NCBI GenBank assembly: GCA_947172415.1 | Contig: OX359194.1 | Span: 7,388,401-7,452,400, forward strand | From: Chondrosia reniformis | Taxonomy: Eukaryota; Porifera; Demospongiae; Chondrillida; Chondrillidae | Direction: 5' to 3' | DNA length: 64,000 nt | In this document: positions 48,711-59,449 of the stretch, piece by piece | How the letters are laid out: each line of letters starts with the position of its first letter | Position numbering within the stretch: the stretch's first letter is position 1 | The notes under the pieces: model-generated | Seen by the model: only the letters and a program-made list of their open reading frames with translations | Database searches by the model: none | Told to the model about the DNA's origin: nothing | Made by a program: the position numbers and the translations under genes

Positions 48711-48718
48711 CTTTTATA
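48711..48718 (-). promoter_or_regulatory. TATA box of the trefoil gene
   Basis: Minus strand TATAAAAG, 79 bp upstream of the ATG at 48632, predicting a start site near 48681 and a 5'UTR of about 50 nt. It lies in the 205-bp interval shared with divergent RAD54L, which shows no TATA box of its own. Confidence 0.7.
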
Positions 48719-48837
48719 CTCCCAGCTAGGCCACAAATTATATCAGGAGGGGATTCCAAGTCCCGCCCATCGTCGGACGACTGTTATTGCGCAATAAGTT
48801 ATGGCGGGACCTTTAAAAGCTAGAAGCTAGAGGATTC

Positions 48838-51800
48838 ATGGTGAGACTACGACAAATGACTTGAGTCAAATCATAAGCAGTAGTTTATTTTAAATGTTTA
48901 CTAGAGGCGTTCATTGGCTCCAAGTCAAATTAATAGAAAGAGATGTCAAGAAAGCGAAGAAAATAGCCCGGTAAATTATATAATTTATTTATGTGTACTG
49001 ATAAATTTAGAGTTCCATTTCTTTTGTATTAGGTCACTAAAAGACCTCACGGATCAGTACAGCCACTTTGTGAACCGCTGAAGGAAGTGGGAAACACGAC
49101 ACATGTGAGAAATGTACCATCACAGAAGACTTAACATAGTTTTGTTTCACACTGTTCTGCTAAATCCAAATTTATGTTTCATTAACTCTAGGAAGAGAGG
49201 ATTAGTAAACTTATCTCCAAGCCTTTTAAAGTTCCAATTCCCAATTTCAAGCCATCCTCACATCCATTTGGACGTGGACTGGGCATGAGGCGATCTGGTC
49301 TGAAGTGTGCTTTGCATGATCCCTTTGAGGAGAATGCGTTGCTGCTACATGTCCCTCTAGAGCTCTCTGCACATGAAATGTTGACATTAAGCAAGTACGT
49401 ATGTATATATTCTCAGGAGCTTATAAGTTGTGTTATGTATACTGTATTATAGAACCTTTGGCTTATACCTACGTACACTGACATCCTTTCTTCCTTCAGA
49501 GATAAACAAGAACTACATGTAGTTGTGGATCCAATACTGTCCAAAGTCTTGAGACCACATCAGAGAGAGGTGAGTTGACTGTCCTTCTCCTTTAGACATT
49601 GAACAGACACTATCCCCGGCTATAAAGGGTTGCATGTATCTCCCTTAGTTTCCATTGTGAAACTGTTCTGGTTCATATTTTATTCCATTGAATTAGTCTT
49701 TAAAAAAATTGTACTACTGAAAGCTGAATTACGTAATTGGTATGTACGTACGTACGTATGTATATATACGTACGTACATACATGTTGAACAAGCATACAT
49801 AATCTTTGGGATGGTACATCCTTCGACTTTTTGAGTGTTCAAAAATGCAGTTTGTTTCCGTTTCTTCGTCAAACGTTTCGACCCTGGGGGTCTTTTTCAG
49901 TGACTGATGGTTGAGTGGAAGAATTGCTGAAGAAACAGAAACAAACTGCGTTTTTAAATGCTCAAAAAGTCGAAGGATGTACCATCCCAAAGATGAGTTC
50001 GACGCAGTTATAAGGAATCCTTATTCTATTAAGCATACATACGTAACTTACTAGTTACTATTTCCTAGTACATAGTTCTCTGAATACAGATTTGTTGTTT
50101 GTCACAGGGTGTCAAGTTCATGTGGGACTGTGTGACTGGAAAGCGTATCCATGACAACTTTGGTTGCATAATGGCCGATGAAATGGGGCTGGGAAAGACC
50201 CTTCAGTGCATTACTCTAATGTGGACACTACTAGTTAGTTGTGTCATGTGACTGGCATGTGATGGAGGAGACACATCCTACCAGCACCTATCACTTATGA
50301 TTGCAATTGCTTACAATTGAATAAATTCTTGATTTATGTTTTGCCTCTCATATCTAAGGGGTACCACCTCTCATATCTAAGGGGTACCACCTCTCATATC
50401 TAAGGGGGTACCACCTCTCATATCTAAGGGGTACCACCTCTCATATCTAAGGGGGTACCACCTCTCATATCTAAGGGGGCACCGCCTCTCATATCTAAGG
50501 GGGTACCACCTCTCATATCTAAGGGGGTACCACCTCTCATATCTAAGGGGGTACCACCTCTATCTCCATCACACTCTCTGTAGCGACAAAGTCCTGAAGG
50601 AGGTCCAACAGTCAACAAAGTGATAGTTGTAACTCCATCCAGTCTTGTAAAGGTATGCTTCATGACTCTCCGCACATCAGTTGTACGTATGTAGCAATGA
50701 AAGGTCCAGTTTAATGAGCTGGGCAGGACTAGTTTATGTGTAACTTATGTCTGAGGGTGTGTGTGTGGGACATTTAGGGGTGTGTGTGGGTGGGGCATTT
50801 GGTTGAGGGTGTGTGTGTGGGACATTTGGTTGAGGGTGTGTGGGTGGGGCATTTGGTTGAGGGTGTGTGGGTGGGGCATTTGGTTGAGGGTGTGTGGGTG
50901 GGGCATTTGGTTGAGGGTGTGTGGGTGGGGCATTTGGTTGAGGGTGTGTGGGTGGGGCATTTGGTTGAGGGTGTGTGGGTGGGGCATTTGGTTGAGGGTG
51001 TGTGGGTGGGGCATTTGGTTGAGGGTGTGTAGGTGGGGCATTTGGTTGAGGGTGTGTAGGTGGGGCATTTGGGTGAGGGTGTTTGCAGCTGTTGTTTTCC
51101 CTAAGTAGTGAAGTTTAGATAACATTCTATTCCAAGAATTCTACCTTAGCCTCATATACTGATGTCAACCATGTCTGAAGGAAATAGACTGTTCCTTTGT
51201 GAACTATGGATATGGAGGCACTCATATATTATGCTAACCCCTCTCTCTCACCTGACTGCATAGAACTGGTATATGGAGGCACTCATATATTATGCTAACC
51301 TCTCTCTCTCACCTGACTGCATAGAACTGGTATAGAGAGGCACTCATATATTATGCTAACCCCTCTCTCTCACCTGACTGCATAGAACTGGTATATGGAG
51401 GCACTCATATATTATGCTAACCTCTCTCTCTCACCTGACTGCATAGAACTGGTATAAGGAAGTTAACAAATGGCTTGGGAACAGGCTCTCCTCGTTAGCT
51501 ATAGATTCTGGATCGAAAGAGGAAATTGACAAGAAGTTGTTATCCTTCATGTCACAGCAAAAGAGATATGTGGCACAGCCAATCCTTTTCATTTCATATG
51601 AAACTTTTAGACTTCATTCCTCAGTGCTTCATGGAGGAGAGGTGGGGCTAATTATCTGTGATGAAGGACACAGGCTGAAGAATTCAGAGAATCAAACATA
51701 TGCTGCTTTGAATAATGTAAGAACAAAACGAAGAATTCTACTGTCAGGAACTCCCATACAGAATGATCTGTTGGAATATTTCAGTCTAATCCACTTTGTT

Positions 51801-54800
51801 AATTGCGGAATATTAGGTATGCATGTACATACCTTTGTATGTATGTATGTATGTATGTATGTATGTATGTATGTATGTATGTATGTATGTATGTATGTAT
51901 GTATGTATGTATGTATGTATGTATGTATGTATGTATGTATGTATGTATGTATGTATGTATGTATGTATGTATGTATGTATGTATGTATGTATGTATGTAT
52001 GTATGTATGTATGTATGTATGTATGTATGTATGTATGCAACTATCACTGAGTGTTCTCTGTCCATCTCAAAGGAACGGCTACCGACTTTAGGAAGAACTT
52101 TGAGATTCCAATCCTGAAGGGACGCGATGCCATAGCATCTGAAAAGGAGGTTGCCAGGGCAACAGAGAAGCTACAGGAGGTCAGCTTGGTAACTGTATAA
52201 GGATTTGCCATTTTGTATTAACATTGTTGTTCACTACTATGATATCGTTATTATATTATTATATGGTATTATATGGTATATATGGTTATGATGATGCAAT
52301 TCGCTCTTTAGCTGGCAATGTTGGTAAACAAGTGTATCATCAGGAGAACAGCTGCTATACTCACAAAATATCTACCAGTTAAAAGTAAGCTTTGACCATA
52401 TACGTATGTATGTATGATCCTCCTCCATAGATCATGAATTATTTAAATTATATGTTTACTGAAATGCTTGTGAATTTCCAGTTGTACATCAGTTGCATAC
52501 CTTGATGAATGGTTAATTCACTTACGTACATACTGCACGTTACTACGTGCATACTGCACGTTACTACGTACATATATCAAATTTAAGTATTTTTACCTAT
52601 CCCAGATGGGGTTCAAATTAACAATAAATAACTATAGTAGTTTTTTTATAGTTTCTGGGTCAACCTGTCTGCTTATATAGTTTGATTAATATTCTTTAAA
52701 GTGAGCACTGTACATTGTATTATGAAAGCTGACTGGATAATTACATGTATTATCTAACATACCCTATTCCAAAAGCTACATACATGCGGCTATGAAGCTA
52801 AGAAGTATAGACTAAACTTAGACTAATGACTAGGGCAAACCTATAGAGCTATAGATTGAATGTACACTAGACTAAACTTAGACTAATGACGTAGGGCAAA
52901 CCTATAGAGCTATAGATTGAATGTACACTAGACTAAACTTAGACTAATGACGTAGGGCAAACCTATAGAGCTATAGATTGAATGTACACTAGACTAAACT
53001 TAGACTAATGACGTAGGGCAAACCTATAGAGCTATAGATTGAATGTACACTAGACTAAACTTAGACTAATGACGTAGGGCAAACCTATAGAGCTTTGTGT
53101 GTATGTATCGTATTTTGAAATTACTTTAGTAAATGAATTCAATGAAAATAATGCCAAGGGTGCATCTCTTGTTATATAGATCACTTTCATTGGGTATTGT
53201 AGGAATTAAGTTGTTACTTTCATTTGTGCCGTTATGTGTGCGTATTAATAGAGATTGAGCTGGCCAAGTGTGGCAATGACAACTAATTCTCTTTCCTTCT
53301 CATCCTGCAGTTGAGCATGTTGTCTGCTGCAACTTTACTTCTCTGCAAGTCCAGTTGTACAAGCACTTTACAAAATCTAAGGCCACACAACAGTTGCTAA
53401 GCAGCAAAGCAGGCAAAGCGTCTGTTTCATCATTAGCTGGAATTACAAATTTAAAAAAACTATGCAACCGTAAGGACTTGTGGATAACTGTTTGTATAAA
53501 TAACAATTTTTTAATCTTGGGTCACAAATGAGACATGATGTTGTTGATGTTGTGTACAGTTGGCCAACTAATACATACATAGTATATACGTATAATTAGT
53601 ATAGAACATGCGTACATACATATGTATATACAGTAACCCATGTACATATACATATATAGCACATATATGTATGTATATATGTATATATATAGTATGTATT
53701 TAACACATACCAGTTGTACATGAATTACATTTCAGATTTACTTGTTATGGAAATGTGTGGGCCTTGATGCATTATTTGTATGTTTATATAATTGGCTTTT
53801 TCTAAATATTTAGTTTCATATACCATTTGAAAACTAAATGAATTTTTGAGCAAATTGTGCAGCTTAAATTGAAATAGTCCATAGGGGTGTTTGTCAACTG
53901 CAGAATACATTGAGATCAGAAATTGTTGTGTTAACACTGCATAGATCCAGTTTTGATATATGAGAAGGCCGAGATGAGGGAGGGAGGATTTGAGAGAACT
54001 TTAGAGTTGTTTCCATCTCAATTTACTCCAAAGAGGATCCAACCAGAGTTCTCTGGCAAGATGCTCGTTCTTGACTACATCCTTGCCATCACCCGTTCGA
54101 CCACAGATGACAAGGTTGTACTAGTGTCCAATTACACACAGACACTGGACCTCTTTGAACAGCTTTGCAGGCTCAGAAAGTCAGTATACTATCTCAGGAT
54201 ACTTCTGTATACTACGAGCCAATATCTACTTACATACATGTATAATTTAAAATTTGCATAATAGTCGAATCAGACTACGTACGTATATAGCTTGGTGATT
54301 TTAATTAGTAATTAAATTATGGATCAATCTTTGCTTTGAAGCTAATTGTAAAGCATTCTTGATAGCTATCTCACTGTAACTAATACAAGTGGTTCCTCCT
54401 CTTTCAGATATCACTATGTTCGACTTGATGGGACTATGTCCATTAAAAAGAGGCAGAAAGTAGTGGACCGGTTCAATGACCCTTCTGTGAGTGTGTCTTT
54501 AGAAACAATGTGTAAAATATTAGGATTGTACACTGATTGTGAAGCTTGTAATGACAAAATCCAGAATCAAATATACACTCTACTTATTGCTATGGAAATA
54601 CTAGTTAATCTTGTATACATACGTATGTTACAATGCATCAGTGTACATTATTCATAAATGATACACCCTCCAATCTGACTCTCTCATTCTCTCTCTGTCC
54701 TCTCTCCCTCCCTCCCTCCCTCCCTCCCTCCCTCCCTCCCTCTTTCCCTCTCTCTTTCCCTCCCTCCCTCCCTCTCTCTGTCCATCCTCTACTTCCAGAG

Positions 54801-57579
54801 TGATGACTTTGTGTTCATGCTAAGTAGTAAAGCAGGTGGGTGTGGCCTGAATCTTATTGGAGCAAATCGATTGATCATGTTTGATCCAGATTGGAACCCA
54901 GCCAATGATGACCAGGCCATGGCAAGAGTGTGGAGGGATGGACAGAAGAAACAGTGCTACATTTACAGACTAGTTGCAGTGAGTAACAAATAAAGAGTTC
55001 AGTGATACATATTTGATGCTTAAACTAACAGAAAAAGAAAGGTTTTCAAAAGTATCCTATATTCATATGTGATATACGAAGTCCCATCCAGTCTTATATT
55101 CTGATGACTACAACCTACGTATGCCATCCATGCTAACTTGTGATTTAAGTACGACCGACAGTTTCTGTGTACGTACTTGTCACAGACTTATAAGTTACTG
55201 GCTGTTACCAGTTACTGGTAATTTCCTAATGAAACCTTATAAGGCTAAAAACTTGATAAACCTGAGTTGGTTGAGGTAATGTTCATTCCATTCCTTTTTG
55301 GGATGCTTGTTACAGTATGATGGATATAGTATGTTAATGGTTACCAACTACAGAAAGGAAATGAAATTTGAAACCAACCTATTACTGGAGCCTGAACTAG
55401 CATTTGCTTAAGTACGTATATATACGAAAACAGTACAAAATTGAATTTTGAACAAACAATACATTACATGCCCAATTAGATACTTACGTATGCTCACATG
55501 CTCCGTTCCATGATATCATTTACGGGGCACTTGCTCCCTCTTAACATACTTTGCCTCCACCTTAAAAGTCAAGTTCAATAGCAAATAAACACATTAACCT
55601 AGGAATTTGCTATATACGTAGTATATTGTCTCCTCCCCTGACCACAAGCCTGTTGCATTTCTCGTAGACTGGGAGCATCGAAGAGAAGATCTTTCAGAGG
55701 CAAGCGCACAAGAAAGCTTTGAGCAGTTGTGTGGTAGACAATGAAGATGACGTGGAGAGACATTTTTCACTGGAAGATCTGAGGAACCTTTTTACTCTGA
55801 ATGAAGACACTCAATCTGACACCCATGACAGGTCAGATCTATCTAGACTGACTCATCCACCTACACACAAACAAATTTAAGTAAAATGTTTGTTAATTTG
55901 GATTTTCTTGTGCATGCCTTGTTCTAGAGTGTGTTTCAATAATATATTTCCCCAGAGGCCTTACCCAATAGGTCCTAGCATTGCTGATCATTGACTTTCA
56001 GCTTGGCTGAATATACGTGCTAGTCACCGCAAGTTAAGAATAGATTAGTTGATATTCAGGCTCTCTGGTATAGTACTGGTGGATAAATGCAACCATATCT
56101 GGGTCATATGCTCAGCAATTCTTCCCTCTGAAAATGTTTGAGGTTTAGAACTTGTGGTTTTGTTATCAACTTCTTTATGAATCAGTCAGACTAGTTCACA
56201 TGAGAAATTTACCAACAGATGTTAAGACTTGCTGTTTAAGGAAGACATCACATGAATCTCTCTTAAACCCTTTCACATGGGACCATTAAATATGAGTTGA
56301 ATCTGGATTAAAATTGTCCATCTGAAATGGGTTTTATAGGCTTTACAAAAGCATTGCGGAATACTTTGTATGTAAATGCAAAGTCCTTCTGTTATTGTTA
56401 GTATTGTAAACAACAATCTGGGAGTGGTGGGGGTTCCTTGGTTGTGACAGTGTGGTGTGATTAGCTAGTGACATGTATCCCATAATGTTTGGATTGTATC
56501 TTACAAATATCTCACTTCACTCCTTGAGGAGATTAAGATTCTTGAATTCCTTTATATCAATGAACCTGAGTGAATATGTAGTGCAGTATGAGATCAATGG
56601 AAGTTTACTTCACTTCATTGTTAGGTAACATATGTAATGCTATTCTAACCCTCCCTGATTCAATCATTATTCCTCTTCACTAGCAGTACACTATATATGA
56701 ACCAGTGTCAAATGAGTATGAGTTCAGTATGAAAATCAATATTGTCTGCTTGAGGTCATTAGATTTTTATACAATAAATAAAAAACTGCCATATCTACCT
56801 ATGTACCTATGTATACTTAATTAGCATAATGGACTTGTAATGTTATGGCATAGAGTTGAATTCAATAAAATTTTATTGTCTCCTGACTTTCAAAGGATTG
56901 GTGCAGCCTTACTTTCCTAATACAAGTGTGTGCACATGACAGACCCGAACCTTATTCATTATCATCCCTTGATTACCTCACTGAACCCTTTAACCAGGAT
57001 AGACAACAACCTGCTTTGACTTTTCACTTAAAAAATCTATCAAAACATCAATTACTTGCACTTGATCATGTTCACACATTTCATTGGCTTTTGAAGTGAA
57101 AGTTGTGAACTCCTTGTAATCTTTTGAAGGTTTTCCACTGCTGATTCAGCTGATACTTCTTCTTTAATACTGTCAATATTTCCCAACTCCCCTAAGTGTG
57201 TATGTAAATATTTCATTGCATCCAGTGTATTGTTCATTCCATCATTTAGATGGGTAGATAACATAGCCAATTGATTGTAGAGAGTTCGAGTATAAATTTT
57301 AATTAATCTGTTGAGTTTTTTCAGCAGTTACAAGCTTAAAGTGAAAGCTTATGTTTTTATAGGTTAAATTGTCGTCGCTGTGTCCTCGGTAGACAGGTTC
57401 GTCCTCCCCCATCTGAATCTGACTGCACCAGTGACCTCTCGCAGTGGTACCACGGCAGTGATAAGAAGAGTCTGGAAGATGCTGTTTTGAAGGGAGTCTG
57501 GGAATTGGGCAGAAATTCATCATCCATCAGTTTTGTCTTTCATCAAAAATCACACGAAAAACAGAGAGAAACAGTATAG
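48838..57579 (+). CDS. RAD54L: RAD54L, SWI2/SNF2 recombination translocase
   Basis: Sixteen exons: 48838-48840 (ATG only), 48905-48970, 49033-49104, 49192-49394, 49500-49569, 50108-50233, 50584-50652, 51447-51816, 52073-52179, 52312-52384, 53311-53469, 53945-54179, 54408-54486, 54799-54978, 55668-55831, 57363-57579; 730 aa (human about 747). RAD54 uses ATP to translocate on duplex DNA and helps RAD51 strand exchange. Conserved: N-terminal [30 protein letters not shown], Walker [123 protein letters not shown] and ERHFSLEDL. All phases agree. The Met-only exon is needed to reach RRSLAPSQ, which directly follows Met in human. Introns are crowded with tandem repeats. Confidence 0.95.
49802..49994. 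mobile_element. Hairpin MITE in RAD54L intron 5
   Basis: Inverted arms of about 65 bp (49802-49866 and 49930-49994) with few mismatches, outer ends ATCTTTGGGATGGTACATCC, around a 63-bp spacer. No coding capacity. The outer end resembles those of the elements at 25634 and 60969. Confidence 0.8.
50345..50575 (+). repeat. 23/24-bp minisatellite, RAD54L intron 6
   Basis: About ten copies of GGGGTACCACCTCTCATATC + TAA, ending just before the exon 7 acceptor. The pyrimidine-rich CCACCTCT stretch may supplement the polypyrimidine tract. Confidence 0.9.
50753..51083 (+). repeat. 27-bp minisatellite, RAD54L intron 7
   Basis: About 12 copies of a G/T-rich unit TGAGGGTGTGTGGGTGGGGC + ATTTGGT. Length divisible by 3 keeps several frames open on both strands; not coding. 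Confidence 0.92.
51203..51446 (+). repeat. 61-bp repeat duplicating the exon 8 acceptor of RAD54L
   Basis: Four copies of a 61-bp unit that ends CTCTCTCTCACCTGACTGCATAG and begins AACTGGTAT. The real acceptor is the last CATAG (51446), followed by exon 8 AACTGGTATAAGG. Upstream copies at about 51263, 51324 and 51385 therefore repeat the polypyrimidine tract, AG and the first exon bases. Confidence 0.9.
51836..52036 (+). repeat. (TATG)n microsatellite, RAD54L intron 8
   Basis: About 50 uninterrupted TATG tetramers, 20 bp after the exon 8 donor. The coding frame stays open through it (Met-Tyr-Val-Cys), but the following exon matches RAD54 only if the array is spliced out. Confidence 0.97.
52805..53092 (+). 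repeat. 61-bp tandem repeat, RAD54L intron 10
   Basis: Nearly five copies of a unit containing GACTAAACTTAGACTAATGA, GTAGGGCAAACCTATAGAGC and ATTGAATGTACACTA. The first copy lacks one base. Confidence 0.93.
54700..54772 (+). repeat. (CCCT)n tract in RAD54L intron 13
   Basis: CCCT/CTCT-rich microsatellite immediately upstream of the exon 14 acceptor at 54798; effectively an over-long polypyrimidine tract. Confidence 0.9.
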
Positions 57580-58020
57580 AATGAACATTGAAATTGCTCT
57601 ATTATATTTATGTATACTTTATCAATTCAGATTGAAATTAAACTTAGAGTGACTGTTGTTCCTTACATTGAGGATAAACAAAATGCAACACACAGTATGT
57701 ATATGCAAATTGAAATATAATTATACTGTTAGTATGTCGTTGATATGCATATATATATGCTGAAACTATTGGTATATGATTGGCATTAGGTACATGTCAT
57801 AATAATATGTAGATATTAAGATATGACTATCTTTTAAATTAATATTCATCAAACAATTTTCATTATTGAATAATACAAGAAGCAACTGCTTGTCCAGCAA
57901 GCAACTTAAGAACTGTTAATATTACTGTAACAACAAAATAAATAAAACTGAACTGTCAACAATACACCACAAGAGACACATATATATAGAACATTAACAT
58001 GACATCATAGAATACAAATA
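57580..58020. other. Convergent 3' flanks of RAD54L and PP2C-like gene
   Basis: 441 bp of AT-rich sequence between two facing stop codons. It contains both 3'UTRs; ATAAA-type signals occur, but none can be assigned. Confidence 0.5.
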
Positions 58021-59304
58021 TCATCGAACTTCAAAAGCCGCTATACAAGCATGATCTAGTTTGCCTGGAGCGGCCAGGTAGCGTCCATACAGTTCTGGGT
58101 CTTGCTGAGGTAGTGATCTCTTTGTTAGCTGTTTTTCTTGCATGGTCTCTCGAACACTTCTCAACTCATCAGTCAGCAGTTTGGCTTGGCTGCACAGACA
58201 AGCACATAGATCCTGTGCAGAAAAATGGTAATTGTTCACTGATTGCAACTCCTGTCTCACAGAATTAACCCTTTCAAAAAGATTTTTGGCTAGACAATCT
58301 TTTTCCCCTTTCTTGGCTTTGTCCAAGCATCCTGTACGATAGTTATCGGCTATTCCGTCTGAAGTGATAAACACAATGTCATTCTTGGCTACAGGTATGT
58401 AGCAAAACTTCAAGTTTGAGAGATCAGGGTCGTCCCCTTTTAGCGGTCCCAGACACCCTCCACTGTCGATGAGACACTTCACTTGATCTTCACAAGGAGC
58501 CAACTCCAGTATCACGTTTTCTGTTTCTTTGTATACAAAGATGGGACTATCGCCAATCTGCATAGTACACGCGGCCCATTTGTCCTGCCCGCTTAACTGT
58601 ACAATCGCTGCTACACTAAGTGTCGTCAGAGTGGCTTTATGCCTCAGAATGCACCTCTGCGCGTCCCATAAACAAGAATTCATTATCGCGAAAATATCTT
58701 TGACTGTTTTCATTTCGGCAATCTGTCGGCTCATTGTAGCCATAGTAGCGTGAACAGCACACTTCGCAGCCAGTTTGGGTTTGTGTCCCCACGACACACC
58801 GTCCGCCACAGCGAGAAAGGTACTATTTTCTCTATTCACAACTGCAAATACATCAGCTACCGGGTCGCCGCAAAGAACTTCCTTGCTGCTATTCACATCT
58901 CTTTCGTAGAGAGAAAAGGCCATTCCGTAAGCGTTGTCTCTCCTCTGTGTCCACGATCTGCAGCCAGGAATGTCCTCCTCATCCAAGTTAGCTATACCTT
59001 CATCGGGACCCGAGTACGCTGATAACACTTCCTCAGAGAGCGAAGCCACCTTTTGATTGACGTTGATATCTTCCACCTTGCGAGCAGAACGAATGCAGCA
59101 GCTAGCTACCTTTTTAGCTTGATTTTCCGGCTGAATCTGTCGACTGCTACAGTGAAAAAGCAATGGATGGGTAGTGAAATTAGACACAAGATACGCTTGC
59201 AAGACAGTGGTATGAACTTAATAAAATAAGGATTCCTTCTAACTTAACGTAGACGAAACTTACTTTCCAAAAGAGAAGTGCTTTCTAAAGTTTGAAAACG
59301 ACAT
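58021..59304 (-). CDS. PP2C (PPM)-family phosphatase-like protein
   Basis: Two exons (minus): 59264-59304 and 58021-59146; 388 aa. Exon 1 encodes MSFSNFRKHFSFG. PPM-type landmarks: FLAVADGVSWGHKPKLAAKC (about residue 125, metal-binding DG), LSVAAIVQL and MQIGDSPIFVYK, NDIVFITSDGIADNY (metal-binding SDG and D) and LDHACIAAFEV at the C-terminus, where typical members have DN. The first family motif, with its Arg and acidic metal ligand, is not obvious (RRDNAYGMAFSLY), so activity is uncertain. Members are Mg/Mn-dependent Ser/Thr phosphatases. I recognise the fold but not the ortholog. The gene is head-to-head with archaemetzincin, 145 bp between ATGs. Confidence 0.8.
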
Positions 59305-59416
59305 TTCGAGGAACACTTTTACCAGATCAAATTCCTACAACACCTTTTATGAACGTCAAACATACAAGTTGCCAGTAGGCCTACACCCCTAATAAGTGAT
59401 GAGAAGCTGATAGAGC

Positions 59417-59425
59417 TATAAATAG
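59417..59425 (+). promoter_or_regulatory. TATA-like element 33 bp before the AMZ ATG
   Basis: TATAAATAG, followed by a CRE-like TGATGTCAT (59435-59443). If used at normal spacing, transcription would start within a few bases of the ATG at 59450, giving an almost leaderless mRNA. Confidence 0.5.
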
Positions 59426-59449
59426 GTAGATGTGTGATGTCATAGAAAA

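Noticed and set aside
48948..48970. ATG at 48942 as the RAD54L start
   Set aside because: That frame stops after seven codons; the frame matching RAD54 enters through the acceptor at 48904 instead.
50424..51125. Repeat-rich open frames on both strands
   Set aside because: Generated by 23/24-bp and 27-bp minisatellites within RAD54L introns.
51537..52117. Cys-Met-Tyr-Val rich extension of the RAD54L exon and antisense His-Thr-Tyr-Ile frame
   Set aside because: Caused by the TATG microsatellite; the next RAD54 exon ([18 protein letters not shown]) joins in phase only if it is spliced out.
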